DNA from: Seminavis robusta
Taxonomy: Eukaryota > Bacillariophyta > Bacillariophyceae > Naviculales > Naviculaceae
DNA: 64,000 nucleotides
NCBI GenBank assembly: GCA_903772945.1
Contig: CAICTM010000155.1
Location: 40,634 to 104,633, forward strand
Reading direction: 5' to 3'
Each line of letters opens with the position of its first letter. Positions within the stretch are counted from its first letter, which is position 1. Positions 32,001 to 43,727 of this stretch are shown piece after piece. A program made the translations under genes and the position numbers. Under the pieces are notes generated by a model. It had not been told where the DNA came from, made no database searches, and saw nothing but the letters and a program-made list of their open reading frames with translations.

Positions 32001-32812
32001 GAGGGTGCTATTCTTTTTTAAAAGTGCTGTTCTTTTTTTAAAAGTGCTGTTCTTTTTTTAAAGAGTTCTTTAAGGCCGCTCTCTACCCAAGGGACTAAAG
32101 TAGCGACTATAGGAAACCTTTAGGTGGTTGTTTAGTTCAAGATTTAGTCATTATCCTTTAGTAATGGTGGTGTCTACCAGCAGATGACTAAATCTCGGAC
32201 TAAACAATTTAGTCCAGTTTTTAGTCAAAACATGGTGTCTACCATGGCGACCTGGCGACTAAACAAATGACTAAACGGAACACTACTGGACTTAAAGGAC
32301 TAAAAAAAGATTTAACAAAAGTGATCGCTACCAATATTCTATCAGCATGGTGGATTTAAAGGACTCAAACAAAGATTTAACAGAAGTGATGATTACTTTT
32401 TTGAGATAATAAGACTGAGATAACAAGACTACAAATACACACCATCGGTCGATCGTTTGATCGTTTGCACCTCTACTCTCTCTTTTGCACCTCTACTCTA
32501 TCAGCTCTGTCACGATGCTCTGATAGTGAGGCTGTGCAATGGGGCTGTTTTTTTTTTTGAAGAGTGCGACCGGATCGTCACCTCTACTATCATTCAATCG
32601 TTCGTTCGTTCGTTCGTTCGATCGTACTCCTCTTCGATCGTTCGAACTCCCACGAAGGCACCTCTGTGGTTCCTGTTGGAATTTGTTATCCACTTGGTGT
32701 GCAGTGGTATTGTTTTGCACCTCTACTCTACAGCTCTGTCGCGATGCTCTGATAGTGAGGCTGTGCAATGAGGTGCTGTTCGCTGTTCTTTTTTTAAAGC
32801 TGTTCTTAAAGA

Positions 32813-32887
32813 GGCTTTAGTCGTTATGTTCGCTCACCGACTAACCAGCCTCCCGTTAGTCGGTGAGCGAACATAATGACTAAAGCC
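32813..32887. repeat. Long hairpin, 33-bp arms
   Basis: Left arm 32813-32845 (GGCTTTAGTCGTTATGTTCG...) and right arm 32855-32887 pair with one mismatch across a 9-nt loop (CAGCCTCCC). It lies just inside the right end of the Tourist-like element. Confidence 0.85.
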
Positions 32888-33224
32888 TTTAGTCCGTGGG
32901 ACGTTTAGTCGCTTGGGTAGACACCACCCCCAGAGACTAAACTATCAACTAAAGTACGAAATATGGCTTAGTCGCTACTTTAGTCGCTTGGGTAGAGAGC
33001 GGCCTAATCACCAGGCCAGGCAAAGACCAAGTCTATGGGTAGTAAGTAGACTATTTTAAAATATAGCTAGCTAGTAGTTGTAGTAGAGCCGGGTTGTAGT
33101 TTGCCTTAACCTTGTCAAGTTATTAGTGGGTGTTTTGTTCTATTATTTCTATAGTATTATGAATGTCAAAATTGTGTTGTTTGGAGGTGGATGTGTTCTT
33201 GGAGTTGTTTGGATCATAACTTGA

Positions 33225-33746
33225 TTATTTCCAGAACATCCACCATAGCTTATCCTCTTGTTCTCCACAATTGAGTACCCTTCCAATTCTGTATTTTCTC
33301 CATAACTTTTTTCCCTTGTTGGAATGGAATTGCAAGTCTTGCATACAATCCGCAACTCCTCCACATTTCTTGAGGATGGAGTTCTTGCCACCAGGATGAC
33401 AGGCAATGTAATCAGTAACATCGTAGACATAACCACCTGCTACCAGCCAGGCAGATTCCTCAGTGGCATGTCTCCTGATTTGACACATAGTGTACCTAGC
33501 TTCCCCATTCTTGCAGTCGCACATTAACTCTTTACACTTCTTCATGGCAGACTTTTTCTCGCAGCACAAGCAGCCGCTGTTGCCACACACATCGTCGCAC
33601 AGACGGCACGCGGTGCAACTACTATCACTACAAATATCACTTTCCACGCTGCCTACACTTCTACTAGAAACTACATGGACTCCACTACTGGGCATGGGAG
33701 CGTCAGAGTGATAGTCAGAGGGAGGAGGATGCACTACGATGCCCAT
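33225..33746 (-). CDS. Cytochrome b5-domain protein with a Cys-rich N-terminal region (173 aa)
   Basis: Heme protein for electron transfer. The start at 33746 (MGIVVHPPPS) is the first ATG. Residues about 96-160 are a cytochrome b5 fold: SAWLVAGGYVYDVTDYIACH, then PGGKNSILKKCGG and DLQFHSNKGKKLWRKYRIG. The two heme ligands are H117 of HPGG and H141. Residues 39-88 contain 12 cysteines, many in CxxC, CxC or CC spacing, which could bind zinc or an Fe-S centre or form disulfides. No membrane tail is present, unlike ER cytochrome b5. The partner reductase is unknown. A Cys-rich extension fused to b5 is uncommon among the b5 proteins I know. Confidence 0.88.
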   Translation of the reverse strand: MGIVVHPPPSDYHSDAPMPSSGVHVVSSRSVGSVESDICSDSSCTACRLCDDVCGNSGCLCCEKKSAMKKCKELMCDCKNGEARYTMCQIRRHATEESAWLVAGGYVYDVTDYIACHPGGKNSILKKCGGVADCMQDLQFHSNKGKKLWRKYRIGRVLNCGEQEDKLWWMFWK

Positions 33747-35595
33747 GGTCAACTCTTAACAGTGTTGACGCTTCTCTAGCTAGCAGCTACTGAGCAGTGG
33801 TTTTGTGGTTGTTCTTCTGTTGTTGTGTCTGAGTTGACTTGTGTTGTTGTGATCAAGAAAGGATGGTCGTGTCGAGCACGGTGTTTTTGCCTTGCGATGA
33901 TGTTTCTTCGGCTTCAATTTTTTGTCAATGACTTTTTTTGAACGAACGTGTTCCCATTGTGGTCATGTCACACTCTGCCACGCTCAAACGTGCCTGATTC
34001 TTCTTTCTGGCCAATCAAAATGCATTCTTCTCATACGCCTGTCTGATACGGTACTCAAGGCTTTAGTGTATCTCTGCCGTGTCTGGACTCGAGGCGCGTG
34101 TCCCGATGTCAGAATCCCATGCCCGGCACGGTCAAGCGGATGCTGGTCAGCCAAACTTTTTTTGACGGCCAACGGCGTTCGGCTTTGAAACAAGGCCATC
34201 ATAGAACGTACCGGTACTACCGTACACTTACTTGTACCGGTACCAGTACAAGACCTCCGTGAACCGTGAACCTGGTAAAGAATGACACACCGGGATACGG
34301 GAGTCAACGTAAGGGAGTTGCTGACGGTGGGCTTTCTCGCGAACGCCATTGGCCCAAGCTTTTCTAAAAGGCTTGGTTCGTGTAGAGCAAGCGCTCGACG
34401 TGTCTATGCTCATTTTCTTCCTCGCTCGATCTCTTTGTGCCTCCGTGCATTGCATGAGCCTTCCTCGTCATGGCTCCTTCAACACTGGAAAGAACTGTAG
34501 CCTACTCCAAGTGGTACCGGTACGTGTACGTGGTACGTACATGTAGTGCACGTACCGTCTCAACAGAATTCTGGCTCTTTAGCTAAGAAGGGCTCGTTTG
34601 GGCAGGCGGGTGGATGCTTCCACCACCGCCAAAAGGTTAGGTGGGCATACCTTCAGCCGATGTAGATGCAAGCCATGAATTCAATACCGGTAACGGTACT
34701 CCCTCCATGAACTAATGGTGGCACCTCCATGGTACGCTCGGGGCCCGGGGGTGCCACTTGTACCGTACGATGTACAGTACATGTACATGTAGTTCCGATA
34801 CCATACGGTATGGCTGGGAGAGCTGCTGGGAGCATGGCTAGCATGATGCATGTTACTCCGGATCGCCATGGAGTCTTAGTTAACCGCCTCTGCAGAGAGC
34901 TGGTTCGGGGTACGACGTACGAGTCCTCGTATTGTACAAGTTGTTTGGAAGCAACTCGTCGTCTATAGATAAGGGCGGTTCGTTGTTCGATGCACAGCTT
35001 CAGACTCTTTGCATGGATCTGGCTGGCTGGTGCTACAAATTGCTTCAACCACACACCAAAAGTGCGACTGCATGTCAGCCATGGAATCCCTGTAACGACG
35101 CCCGCCCTACAACAAACTTCGCGTGCTCATGCACGGTATGCAAGTGTCTTGTTTGTTGCATGGCTTAACTTGCTTTTGCTCCTTCTCCCCCGCGGCCATC
35201 CACCATTTCGTTCATCTGCCGTTAGCTTGATTGAGCAGCCAATTGATTCTTGAACCATACTAGTAATGGTACCAGCCAATAATAGGAGGTCAGCCACACG
35301 TCTAGAGACAAACGAGCCCCGTGCAAGCACGCTGGAAGCAAAGGTCATCCTTGCATTGCTATCGTCAGGCATCATCCACATACCGGTACCGTGCTAGCGC
35401 GCCTAGTTGTAGTACTGAATGTGATGGGCTGCGCTTTTGTTCAACTCGTAGTATTGACCTCGAGTGCTACCGTATGGTGCTTTCTTTCTTTTTTGAACCA
35501 CCTGCAGATTGGTCGCACAAAATCCGATTTCCACAACTCGAACAAGCACAACAGCAAAACAAACCCAACCGATTTCAGTAGCCAACACGACCACC
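33747..35595. other. Intergenic with many GTAC/CCGG palindromes
   Basis: Palindromic words (TACCGGTAC, GTACATGTAC) are dense at 34200-34260, 34510-34560 and 34680-34810. No gene supported. The last 100 bp are the flavodoxin 5' region. Confidence 0.45.
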
Positions 35596-36219
35596 ATGAA
35601 GCTCTCTGCTTGTCTTGCCCTCTTCGCACTGGCTGCATCGGCCGACGCATTTGCTCCCATCACTAACGGAGCTCCGAAAGCTACTTCGACTGCTCTCTTC
35701 GGAGGAGTCGGTATTTGGTACTCGTCCTCCACCGGAAACACAGAGACAGTGGCAGACTACATTGCCTCTGCTGCTGGAGGATTGGACTACAACGACATTG
35801 GCGATGCAACGACCGAGGAAATCGAAGGAGCGGATGCCTTGATTGTCGGAGCCCCGACATGGCACACGGGAGCCGACGAGCAACGCTCGGGAACTAGCTG
35901 GGACGAATGGCTCTACGACACCCTGCCCAGCCTGAACATGGACGGGAAGAAAGTTGCTGTCTTTGGAGTCGGAGACCAGCAATCCTACACGGACAACTTT
36001 TGTGATGCCGCCGGAGAGCTTTACGACTTGCTGTCGGCCAAGGGGTGCAAAATCTACGGCTTGACGTCGACCGAAGGATACGATCACCAGGCCTCGAAGG
36101 CAATCGTCGAGGGCGACAAGTTCTGTGGCTTGATGTGTGACGAAGACAACCAGTACGACTTGAGTGAGGGCCGGGCCCAATCCTGGATTGCCCAACTCAA
36201 GGACGAAGGGTTCTTCTGA
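35596..36219 (+). CDS. Plastid-targeted flavodoxin (207 aa)
   Basis: FMN protein that replaces ferredoxin as an electron carrier at photosystem I when iron is scarce. The start is the ATG at 35596 in the context ACCACCATGA. Residues 1-18 form a signal peptide ending ADA|FAP, the diatom ASAFAP-type junction with Phe at +1, followed by a short Ser/Thr/Ala transit segment. The mature domain begins GGVGIWYSSSTGNTETVADY; SSTGNT is the FMN phosphate loop. Later signatures include ALIVGAPTWHTGADEQ (isoalloxazine contact region), SWDEWLYDTLPSL and KVAVFGVGDQQSYTDNFC. The length fits a long-chain flavodoxin. Iron-responsive regulation is known for some diatom flavodoxins but not for others, and cannot be told from sequence here. 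Confidence 0.93.
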   Translation: MKLSACLALFALAASADAFAPITNGAPKATSTALFGGVGIWYSSSTGNTETVADYIASAAGGLDYNDIGDATTEEIEGADALIVGAPTWHTGADEQRSGTSWDEWLYDTLPSLNMDGKKVAVFGVGDQQSYTDNFCDAAGELYDLLSAKGCKIYGLTSTEGYDHQASKAIVEGDKFCGLMCDEDNQYDLSEGRAQSWIAQLKDEGFF

Positions 36220-37292
36220 GCTGCAGAAAATGCCGCTCTGGTGTCATGTACATTCTTCTCTGGCTGCTGAGTAGAAACCTCCTCAACAGACTAAACTAGA
36301 AAGTACAGTAAATTGAATCTCTAGCTAGCGAAGCACTGCGTACTTGCTTTGGCTGCTCCAACTTGAGTCTTTCCAATTCGGATCGTACCGGTAAGGTGCG
36401 GGAGTGAGTTGAGCTCAGACCAGCCACCCATCCATGCCATGCAAGGGGTAAAGGGGCTGTAAAAAATGGGGTCGAAAGAAAGTGTCAGATTCAGTTCCAG
36501 TGCCACAGCTACCGGTAGCTAGCTAGAGGCCAGTGCCACCACAAATGAAGAGACTTAATCTGTGGCTAAAGATTGGGTGAGCTTTTAGCCCGCAATTTAG
36601 CTCCAGACTATTCTCTACCAAAGGTGGCAAGTATAGTTGGTCCACCTCGAAGACTCCAGAGTCGGATTCAAAAGTGGAGCTGGTGATCGGTGATCCTGAT
36701 GTGGCTCTGCAGTCACACTAGGACGGGGGGCTTGGTGGTTCACAGTAGCTTCTTCACAGCCAGTCCCAACTGGGTAGCAGCAAGATGCATCACACTCAGC
36801 CAGTGTAGTAGAATGGAAAGGACCCTTCGTGCGAAGTGGGCGTTCTGGGTCGCAGAGGATAGCCTCAGTTCGCTTCTTCATGCCGTTCACTGCAATGTCA
36901 TCTCACCACTTTGGGAGCGACCTCTGGAAAGCTAGCTACCGGTAGCAAGCCAGCTATGAGCGTACCGCTGCCGGTATGTCAGACTAGCTAGCTAGCTAGT
37001 ACATGTATGCAGAGAAGGCCAGATAGTCTACTAGATCTTGATGAGCGAGCCGATGAGTCCAGTATTTTTCTTTCGGAGTTCGGAGAAAATTCCCTACAAT
37101 GATCCAACTGTTTACAACTCGGAATTCCACGAGTACGGCTGCACCGTCAGAACAGCTGATGTTCCCTCTTCCGTTTTCGAAGATCGGAAGGAAGTGTAAG
37201 TATGGAGCCTCGAGTGCTCTGAACCTACTACTAGCTACAAGGCAGCTACCGGTACCGGTAGCCAGGAGCGACCCTATGCAGCTCCTTTGCTA

Positions 37293-37560
37293 CCGGGGGT
37301 ATGGGGCAACTATAGGATATACCACAACAACAGGGGACTGTCATACTGGGCAAATACGGCAGTTACAGTGCAGTTACGTTATGTGCAGTTAAGTTTCGTG
37401 CAAGTACGTGCTATGTACAATTTACTATGTAAATTAGTGTAGTTAGTTACGTGCAGTTACGTGCAGTTACGTAGCGTTACGTGCTGTTACGTGCAATTAC
37501 GCACCACTATGCATTTCGAAACCCATTGTAACGAAGTCCTAAAGTTGCCCCATACCCCGG
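37293..37560. mobile_element. MITE-like inverted-repeat element, copy 2
   Basis: Left CCGGGGGTATGGGGCAACTA and right TTGCCCCATACCCCGG match as inverted repeats over about 24 bp with two differences. The interior (268 bp total) is made largely of CAGTTACGTG-type repeats. No transposase ORF. Confidence 0.55.
37360..37505. repeat. CAGTTACGTG-type short tandem repeats
   Basis: About ten loosely spaced copies of GTTACGTGCA variants fill the interior of MITE copy 2. Confidence 0.55.
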
Positions 37561-38388
37561 AATGCTGGAGGTGGAAGGCCCTTGCTCGTCCGAGTGTGGG
37601 CGCAGTACCGGTAGGCCAGAGCAAACGCAATAATTTTCGTTGTAGTGCGGTACCGTAAGAGGAATGCAAGACGCACGGAAGCACCCGGATCACAGCCCTC
37701 AAGCTCTAGCTAGTTCGAACACGCAAACCACGAGATACTAGCATCAATCTGGCACCAGGTCTGGCGCCACACCAACGGGTCAAATCGCTTTGGGACCTAC
37801 ATTATCATTCGTACCGCTGGCCTTGGCTCCACCAACACGTACTAGCTACCTTTCCCACAGCATCTTCAACAGGATAGAAGATTGATTCGGAGTGCTACCG
37901 GTTTAGGAGATTTGGGTGAGCAAAAACCTGCAATCCCTCCCTCTCCAACAGCCAGCAGCCCAAACCACACGCACTCTAGAGAATTATTTTAAAAGTCTAA
38001 ATACATAAATACATAATCCGCAGTACCAGTGGTCCAGTACTCCATACTCTACTCCAGAGTATTAAGGCCATTATGGTACTCCAGTACTGGATACTGGACT
38101 CTACTGGAGCAGTAAAGCTTTTTCTCTGCCCCAAAAGCAGACAGAAGCCTTCCAGAACAGCTGATGAGAGGGCTTCTCCTTTGCTGAATACCGTAACTCT
38201 GCGGAACCCTCCATGAGTTAGTTGGCTACCGGCATGTTTGACTGTTTGACTGAAGATGTGCGACTGTACATGTACCGTACAGTCAGAGCGAAACTATTAG
38301 TCTACCGTACGTATTCGAGCAGCTCCGAGTTTCTGGTTTGGGTACATCCAACAAAATTAATACGAAGTGTCGTCTTTCTGCGGTCGAC

Positions 38389-38416
38389 CTAGCTAGCTAG
38401 CTAGCTAGCTAGCTAG
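38389..38416. repeat. (CTAG)7
   Basis: Perfect self-complementary tetranucleotide array, 28 nt. Other arrays are at 47940-47975 and 50903-50929. Confidence 0.9.
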
Positions 38417-39770
38417 TAGCTTTAGGTCACCCTTCCCTCCTCGCAACACCAGCCATCAATCATTGAGTTACAGTAGTTGGTGGCTGATGATGTGGCAAAC
38501 TGATATGATTGCAGTGATTAAGATTCCATTCAAATCTGCCAGTGGGAAAGACAACTAAGGTTGCACCTGGCAGTGCCGTCCCCATAGTAGTAGAAGCCCT
38601 CTCGTGAATCTGCATATTATTACCACTGCTGGCCCTGTCTGACAAAGTGACCTGCTGACCAGTAACTACTGTAAAATCGTAAAATCAACCACTTTACTTG
38701 AAGCAAGTAGCACAAGGAAGTCCAATGGAAAATTGTTCCAACCAGCATGATCCGAATGATTGGCTCTGGATCTGGCTGTACGGTACGCTATCCAGTACTG
38801 GCTAGCTTCCTTCTACATGTACCGGTAGCTAGCTAGAGGGCAAACATCGGTCAAATCAAGTCTGCGCTGGTACATGTACTATGAAGCTACGCAGTTGGGT
38901 TCTCCTTTTGCCAGTTGTGTTTGGCTAACTGTTTGCCTCCCCCGATGCTGGTTGGGGAAGCATCTCTGGCTGATGGCACTCTGATGGCTCAATGGCTACG
39001 GTATTGCAGTAGCTATCGCAGTTGAAAAGAGATCTATAATGTATGTCTATAATGCTAGCTACGGTAGGGTGCTGTAGTCATGGGTGTTCTGAAAGTCAAG
39101 GCGGACCGAAAATGGGACCGACTTTTGACTTTTACCCTCTTTGTTCGATTCCATTCAGCAACGAACAGTTCGGAGCAAGATGCCCGTATGTCAGTGGGGC
39201 AATGGTGGAATGGCAAACTTTGCACGATCGACGTAAAGTGCACAAGCCTCCTGACTGTCTAATCTTTGCTCGTCGGCTAATCGGAAGCTTAGGAAAGTGA
39301 GTTTGCATCTATAGCTATCTGTAGTAAGCTAAACAATTCCCCGGGTACAAAGATATACTTTGGAATACCGAATGTGACTATGAGAATTAACGAAGATTTA
39401 CCTGGTATTGGGAGCCCATCCAGCGAGAGTTGTCGAAGGTGTCCAAGCTGGCATGTAATGACATGGAAAGGCCTGAAAGAAGTCATTTTCGCTGGTTTGT
39501 TTTTGACCGAAGCATCATTGTGATTCCTTCCTGAAAGCTTTGGTACAGCTGAGTTTCCGAGTTCCGCTTAGCTGTACTGGTGGAAAGTCAATCGCATCCA
39601 GCACTGACTTACGGGAGCAGCCAAGAAGCATCCATTCATGAGAGCCAAGGCAAGAAACAGAAGGATATTGCTTTTCTCACAATCCTCCTCACAATTTCAA
39701 AGAACCAAAGTTTAAAGCTACCCTCTTCTACCTACTACTATCTAGCTAGCTAAAGATAAGACAAGACAAG

Positions 39771-40718
39771 ATGCGCTCTACCACCTCCAACGTGTTGCCT
39801 GACTCCTTTGTGCCCAACGAACACACGATCATTATTGGGCGAGGTCGAGTAGTGAAGCAGCACAGTGCCAACCGCAAGTTTGAAAAGATGATTGAAGGGA
39901 TTGCTGCAGAGTACTCTGCAGCTACTTGCAAAGCTGATAAAGGAATGATTTTGTCTCGTCTGATTGATGAGATCCACAATGCCGCGCCTGAAGCCGGATT
40001 TGTCAAGAAGGACCAAGCATCTGGGAGATGGTATACCGTGGAAGAGTCACTTGCCCGCACCACTGCTGCTCAAGCCCTGCGAAACTACCTTAGCAACTCT
40101 TATAGGTCTTCCAAGCAATTCAAGCAGCAGAGAAGACTCAAGCAGATTCAGCAGCAGCAAAAGACCAGTACTGCTAGCGGTACCGGTAGCTCTGCTGCTT
40201 CAGCTTCAGACAACTCAAGCTTGAACTTGAAACAAGTACCAGTGGCTCGTTGTGTTTCTCCCTCGGCTACTGATTCTGAAGAAGAAGATGCTATGCATAC
40301 ATGTAATCCTGATGCTGCTACAAGTACTGCTACTGCTGCAGTCAGTACAGGTACAGGAATGGCTGATGCCAAGACCTTTGAACTCCTGGAAGCTGCCTTC
40401 AGCCAAGAGCTCCAAGAGGATCCTTTCCAGCCAAGACCCATTGCTCTTGCAAGTCTCCCACTGCAAACTAACTTGAACCTGAAGCTCGAGTTACCTACTG
40501 TTTCACCAGTGCCTCCAAAGATTACAAGCAATGGTAAAAGCTGCATCACAAGCACCAGCTTTCCTATCCTCAAGAAGACCATTCTCTTGCCCACAGTCAC
40601 ACCTCCATCTGTTCTATCGCTGGCACAAAAGATCAAACTTCTCAGATCCACTTCCAGTGCCTCTGCTTCACCAGCGCAAGCCATGGAACTATCAACTGTT
40701 CCGACTGTCGCTGTTTGA
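39771..40718 (+). CDS. DUF6824-domain protein (315 aa)
   Basis: Single exon starting MRSTTSNVLPDSFVPNEH. Residues about 14-115 carry the diatom DUF6824 module: HTIIIGRGRVVKQHSANRKF, EYSAATCKADKGMILSRLID, SGRWYTVEESLARTTAAQAL, RNYLSNSYRSSKQF. It ends in a basic helix with Lys/Gln/Arg. The rest is low complexity, rich in Ser, Thr, Ala and Gln, with Pro-containing segments (ITSTSFPILKKTILLP). DUF6824 proteins are abundant in diatoms and usually predicted as nuclear or regulatory, but their biochemical role is not established. The ATPase gene at 19949-24224 contains the same module at its N-terminus. The start is the first ATG, following the AAG of an AGACAAG run. Confidence 0.85.
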   Translation: MRSTTSNVLPDSFVPNEHTIIIGRGRVVKQHSANRKFEKMIEGIAAEYSAATCKADKGMILSRLIDEIHNAAPEAGFVKKDQASGRWYTVEESLARTTAAQALRNYLSNSYRSSKQFKQQRRLKQIQQQQKTSTASGTGSSAASASDNSSLNLKQVPVARCVSPSATDSEEEDAMHTCNPDAATSTATAAVSTGTGMADAKTFELLEAAFSQELQEDPFQPRPIALASLPLQTNLNLKLELPTVSPVPPKITSNGKSCITSTSFPILKKTILLPTVTPPSVLSLAQKIKLLRSTSSASASPAQAMELSTVPTVAV

Positions 40719-43700
40719 AACGCTTCTATTATTTCTGTACATGTACATGCATGAGATAGATCTTTAGAGTTACTAATTACTAGTCATTCATTATCGGCCA
40801 ACATTACGACATTACCTCCACTATAGCTAGCTAGCTAGCTATCGTAGCTATCAGTTTATACAGCAGCAAGACCTACCGTACCGGTACCATTCAAGAGAGC
40901 GAGCTCTCGACACTAAGGAAAACCTCATCGCAGGAACTTTCAACTTTGCTTGCGGCACAGCTTCCTGATGAGGGACCAATAGTCTAATTCAGCCAATAGG
41001 AGGAAAGGGAAGAAGATGTCAACCAAAGTTGCATCAGTAGATGCCTTTCAAAGGAATGACTCAAGTCAGACATGATGTCACATGATCGATGCATACGGTA
41101 CTCTAGCTATTGCCGTCGTGATGTTGCAGCATCCATGATCTATCTCTCTATCTGCGGTGTGAACATACGACATGTATGGATGGATCTTGATCAATTTCAT
41201 CATGGACTGGTCGCTTTACAGCAATAGTCCCAAAGAGTTGTCCAGAACAGCATCAATCGCCTAGATACGTGTCCAGTAAGGCACTCTTTACTTTGCTTTA
41301 CATCTCCAGCGAGATGAGTGCGTTGTCCAGGGAAGCCAATGTTCCGATCTTGGCTGGAGCAACACAAGCAAAGGCAGCGCCTTGGAAGCTCGACAGAGTC
41401 TGGGTGTGCCCTTACTCCTCAGTACAATCTAGCCATAGCAAACACAGTGAGGTTGGCGAGACAAGCAGATTGTTCGGACAACAACAACAAAATGTAGATG
41501 CACTTGGGCTCAATGTTGCATGTACAATGTCATGTACATGCAGTCAGCACAATAAAAGACCGTATCCTTGGCATGAAGAGCGTAGCTTTCAATTATTCAA
41601 TACTCTTGTACTGCCGGTACCGGTGCCACAATGGAGCGACCGGTCGTTATTTTTTGGAACGATTTACCACGGTTCAAGGTACCAGTACATGTCGTAGTCT
41701 GATAAGCATACCGGCTCCGGTACCGTACTGGATAGAACGCCCCAGGTTCATTACCAGCCAATGCAACCAAACTCAGCCTAAATAGAACGAATGATCAAAC
41801 CACAGCATCCATGAGACGCTCTTCTAGTAGCCTTCGTTTCAGGAGCTGGATGGACCCAAGTGTGCTGACGGGAGCCCCTTTGATACGCAGAGAGCGATCG
41901 AGAGGATGACGGGGCTATCCAGACTGTCACTCACACCATTGTTCTAATGGGGGAGGATCCTGCACCAGCCCAAAAGACTGCCTCTAAGACTACCTTGAGG
42001 ATACTTAACCATCTTGACCACCAATAGCAAGGGGGGTACTTTAGTATCTAAAGATCCCGTGATCAACCCATCTATGCATCATACGCGATACCATGCTGTT
42101 CGCAAGATTTCTTTTCTAGGGAATCATATCGGTACCGGTACTCGCAACGGTATAACGGTACAGCCCAGAATGAGACAAGTAGTCGCACCTTTTTACACAA
42201 TGGAGCGGCAATGGTGAGAATCGCTCGGTGACAGCGGATACGTCGGAGTCGGAAAGGATTCAACCGGGCTATGGAGTACTCTGTGAACTTTCAAGATTTT
42301 CCACTTTGTGATCCGTCTCATCGAATTTCAAGGCAGTACTGGGGTGCCTTATTATCAGAGAGATACCTTGCTTGTCGACGTACTGTCTCTTGCGGCATGA
42401 CACACTGGGCTCAAGAGTTTTGTTTCACCCCTGCTTTGCAAGCAACTCTGCTAACAAGACGACCGAAACTGTTCTGATCATCGATTCAAGCTATGACCAT
42501 GTCGTTTTGCTTGGTGGTACTAACCTGCGGCAGACTCGGAGCCAAAACCACAAAGATGTCTCAAGACGAGAGGTCACCAATGATTTGTGGAAGGCAATCG
42601 TGACGGCTGCGAACCAAATAATGCGAGCCAAGGAGACTGCCGTGACTGTCCAAAGGAATGATCGCGGTGGTTCCTGGACTACTACTAGAGTTCAGTGGAT
42701 CATCACGCCTTGTGTACCGGTACCGGTAGGGCGCACGCATCTTGCTCTTCGGTTCCATTCCTGTGGCTCCTAGCTAGCCTGCATTCATGAAAACCGTGAC
42801 ATGTACATGTACGAGTTCGTTGGCAGTGACGCTGGTCAAGCCCAACAATTCACAACCGAGTTGGACGCCACGTGATGTTTGTTGGACAGTCATGGCGTCA
42901 AGGATCTTGGTCTTTTGTACTTCACGGCAAAGCGCCATCTTCAGCTCCCCAGTACGTACGCCATAAGCCCTCCTCGATTCCAGCCACCGAGGGTTCGATA
43001 AGTGACAGGGAGGCAGTGATAGAGATCAGCAAGATGAAAGAGCTTCAAAGATTGTCGGATGGTTTCCTCGTTGATTTGAAGGCTCTCGTGGCTTGCACTA
43101 TGTCATGGTCGTTGTGGCTTTCGCAAGCCGGACCATCGGCTTTTCGGATTCACCAACCTTTTCGGCGGCTATGGATTTACAGCGGGTTGCACAGTTATTT
43201 TGGCCTTCATTGCCGTAGCAGGGATGTTGGGGACGACGATGGAAGCCTAGTGGCCCCGGATTCAATGGTCGCCGTTTCCAGCCCCTTCCTCTTCACCCAC
43301 AAGATTTTCAGCTAGAACCAGCCCTGGTTGGCTCATGCGTTTGAAATGGATGACAACTGAATACCGTATCGCACGCGGAGTTCCTGTTGGAAGTTTTCTT
43401 TTGCCCTTTGCCTTTGATTGCATTGGCCGTCGGCATTGCGATTGCGTAAGCAATTCTTGGCTAAAACAGTGGCGGGCCACCACTTCGTCCTCAGGTCAGC
43501 TACAGAATTGAGGAGGATCGACTTCGGAACTGTCTGTTTCAAAGATAATTGTATCTTGCACCGCCTAGCTAGACCGAGGAAGACATCAGCACAAGACAAG
43601 AGCGAAAATACTATTTTCAATGTTATTTTTAATATAGTAGGTAAGTAAAAGCTACTCATCTTTAAAATATGCGGCCGTGCATTTGGGAACTCAAAGGCAC

Positions 43701-43727
43701 ACAACTCTTCGCGTCTCCTTCGAGCTC
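40719..43727. other. Intergenic, possible decayed gene fragments
   Basis: A stretch at about 43110-43250 reads in one plus frame as a membrane-like segment (FGFTNLFGGYGFTAGCTVIL) with stops nearby. Other frames (42372-42773) are open but lack ATG starts and domains. Too weak to call. Confidence 0.4.

Larger units (their letters stand above)
31290..33004. mobile_element. Nested Tourist-like (PIF/Harbinger-type) non-autonomous elements
   Basis: The better-defined element is 32074-33004 (931 bp). Its left end GGCCGCTCTCTACCCAAG and right end (reverse complement) match over about 36 bp with one mismatch, and it is flanked by TAA on both sides. A longer unit starting GGCCGGTCTCTACCGG at 31290, after TTA, shares the internal order (GGTGTCTACCAGCAGATGAC, then the TTCGATCGTTCG block) and looks like an earlier copy lacking its right end. 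Three-base TWA target duplications and GGCC termini are typical of PIF/Harbinger MITEs. No transposase ORF is present. Confidence 0.7.
36220..39770. other. Repeat-rich intergenic region, no gene supported
   Basis: Contains (CTAG)n arrays, a MITE-like element (37293-37560), a CAGTTACGTG-type repeat (about 37360-37505) and a CCAGTACTGGA-type palindromic stretch (about 38020-38110). ORFs here lack domains. Confidence 0.45.

Noticed and set aside
31737-32820. Long ORFs in the TTCGATCG repeat
   Set aside because: Translations of low-complexity repeat inside a MITE; no coding signal.
42271-43315. ORFs and a membrane-like stretch (FGFTNLFGGYGFTAGCTVIL)
   Set aside because: Possible relic of a transporter gene, but the frame is broken on both sides, no start is visible and no family is certain.
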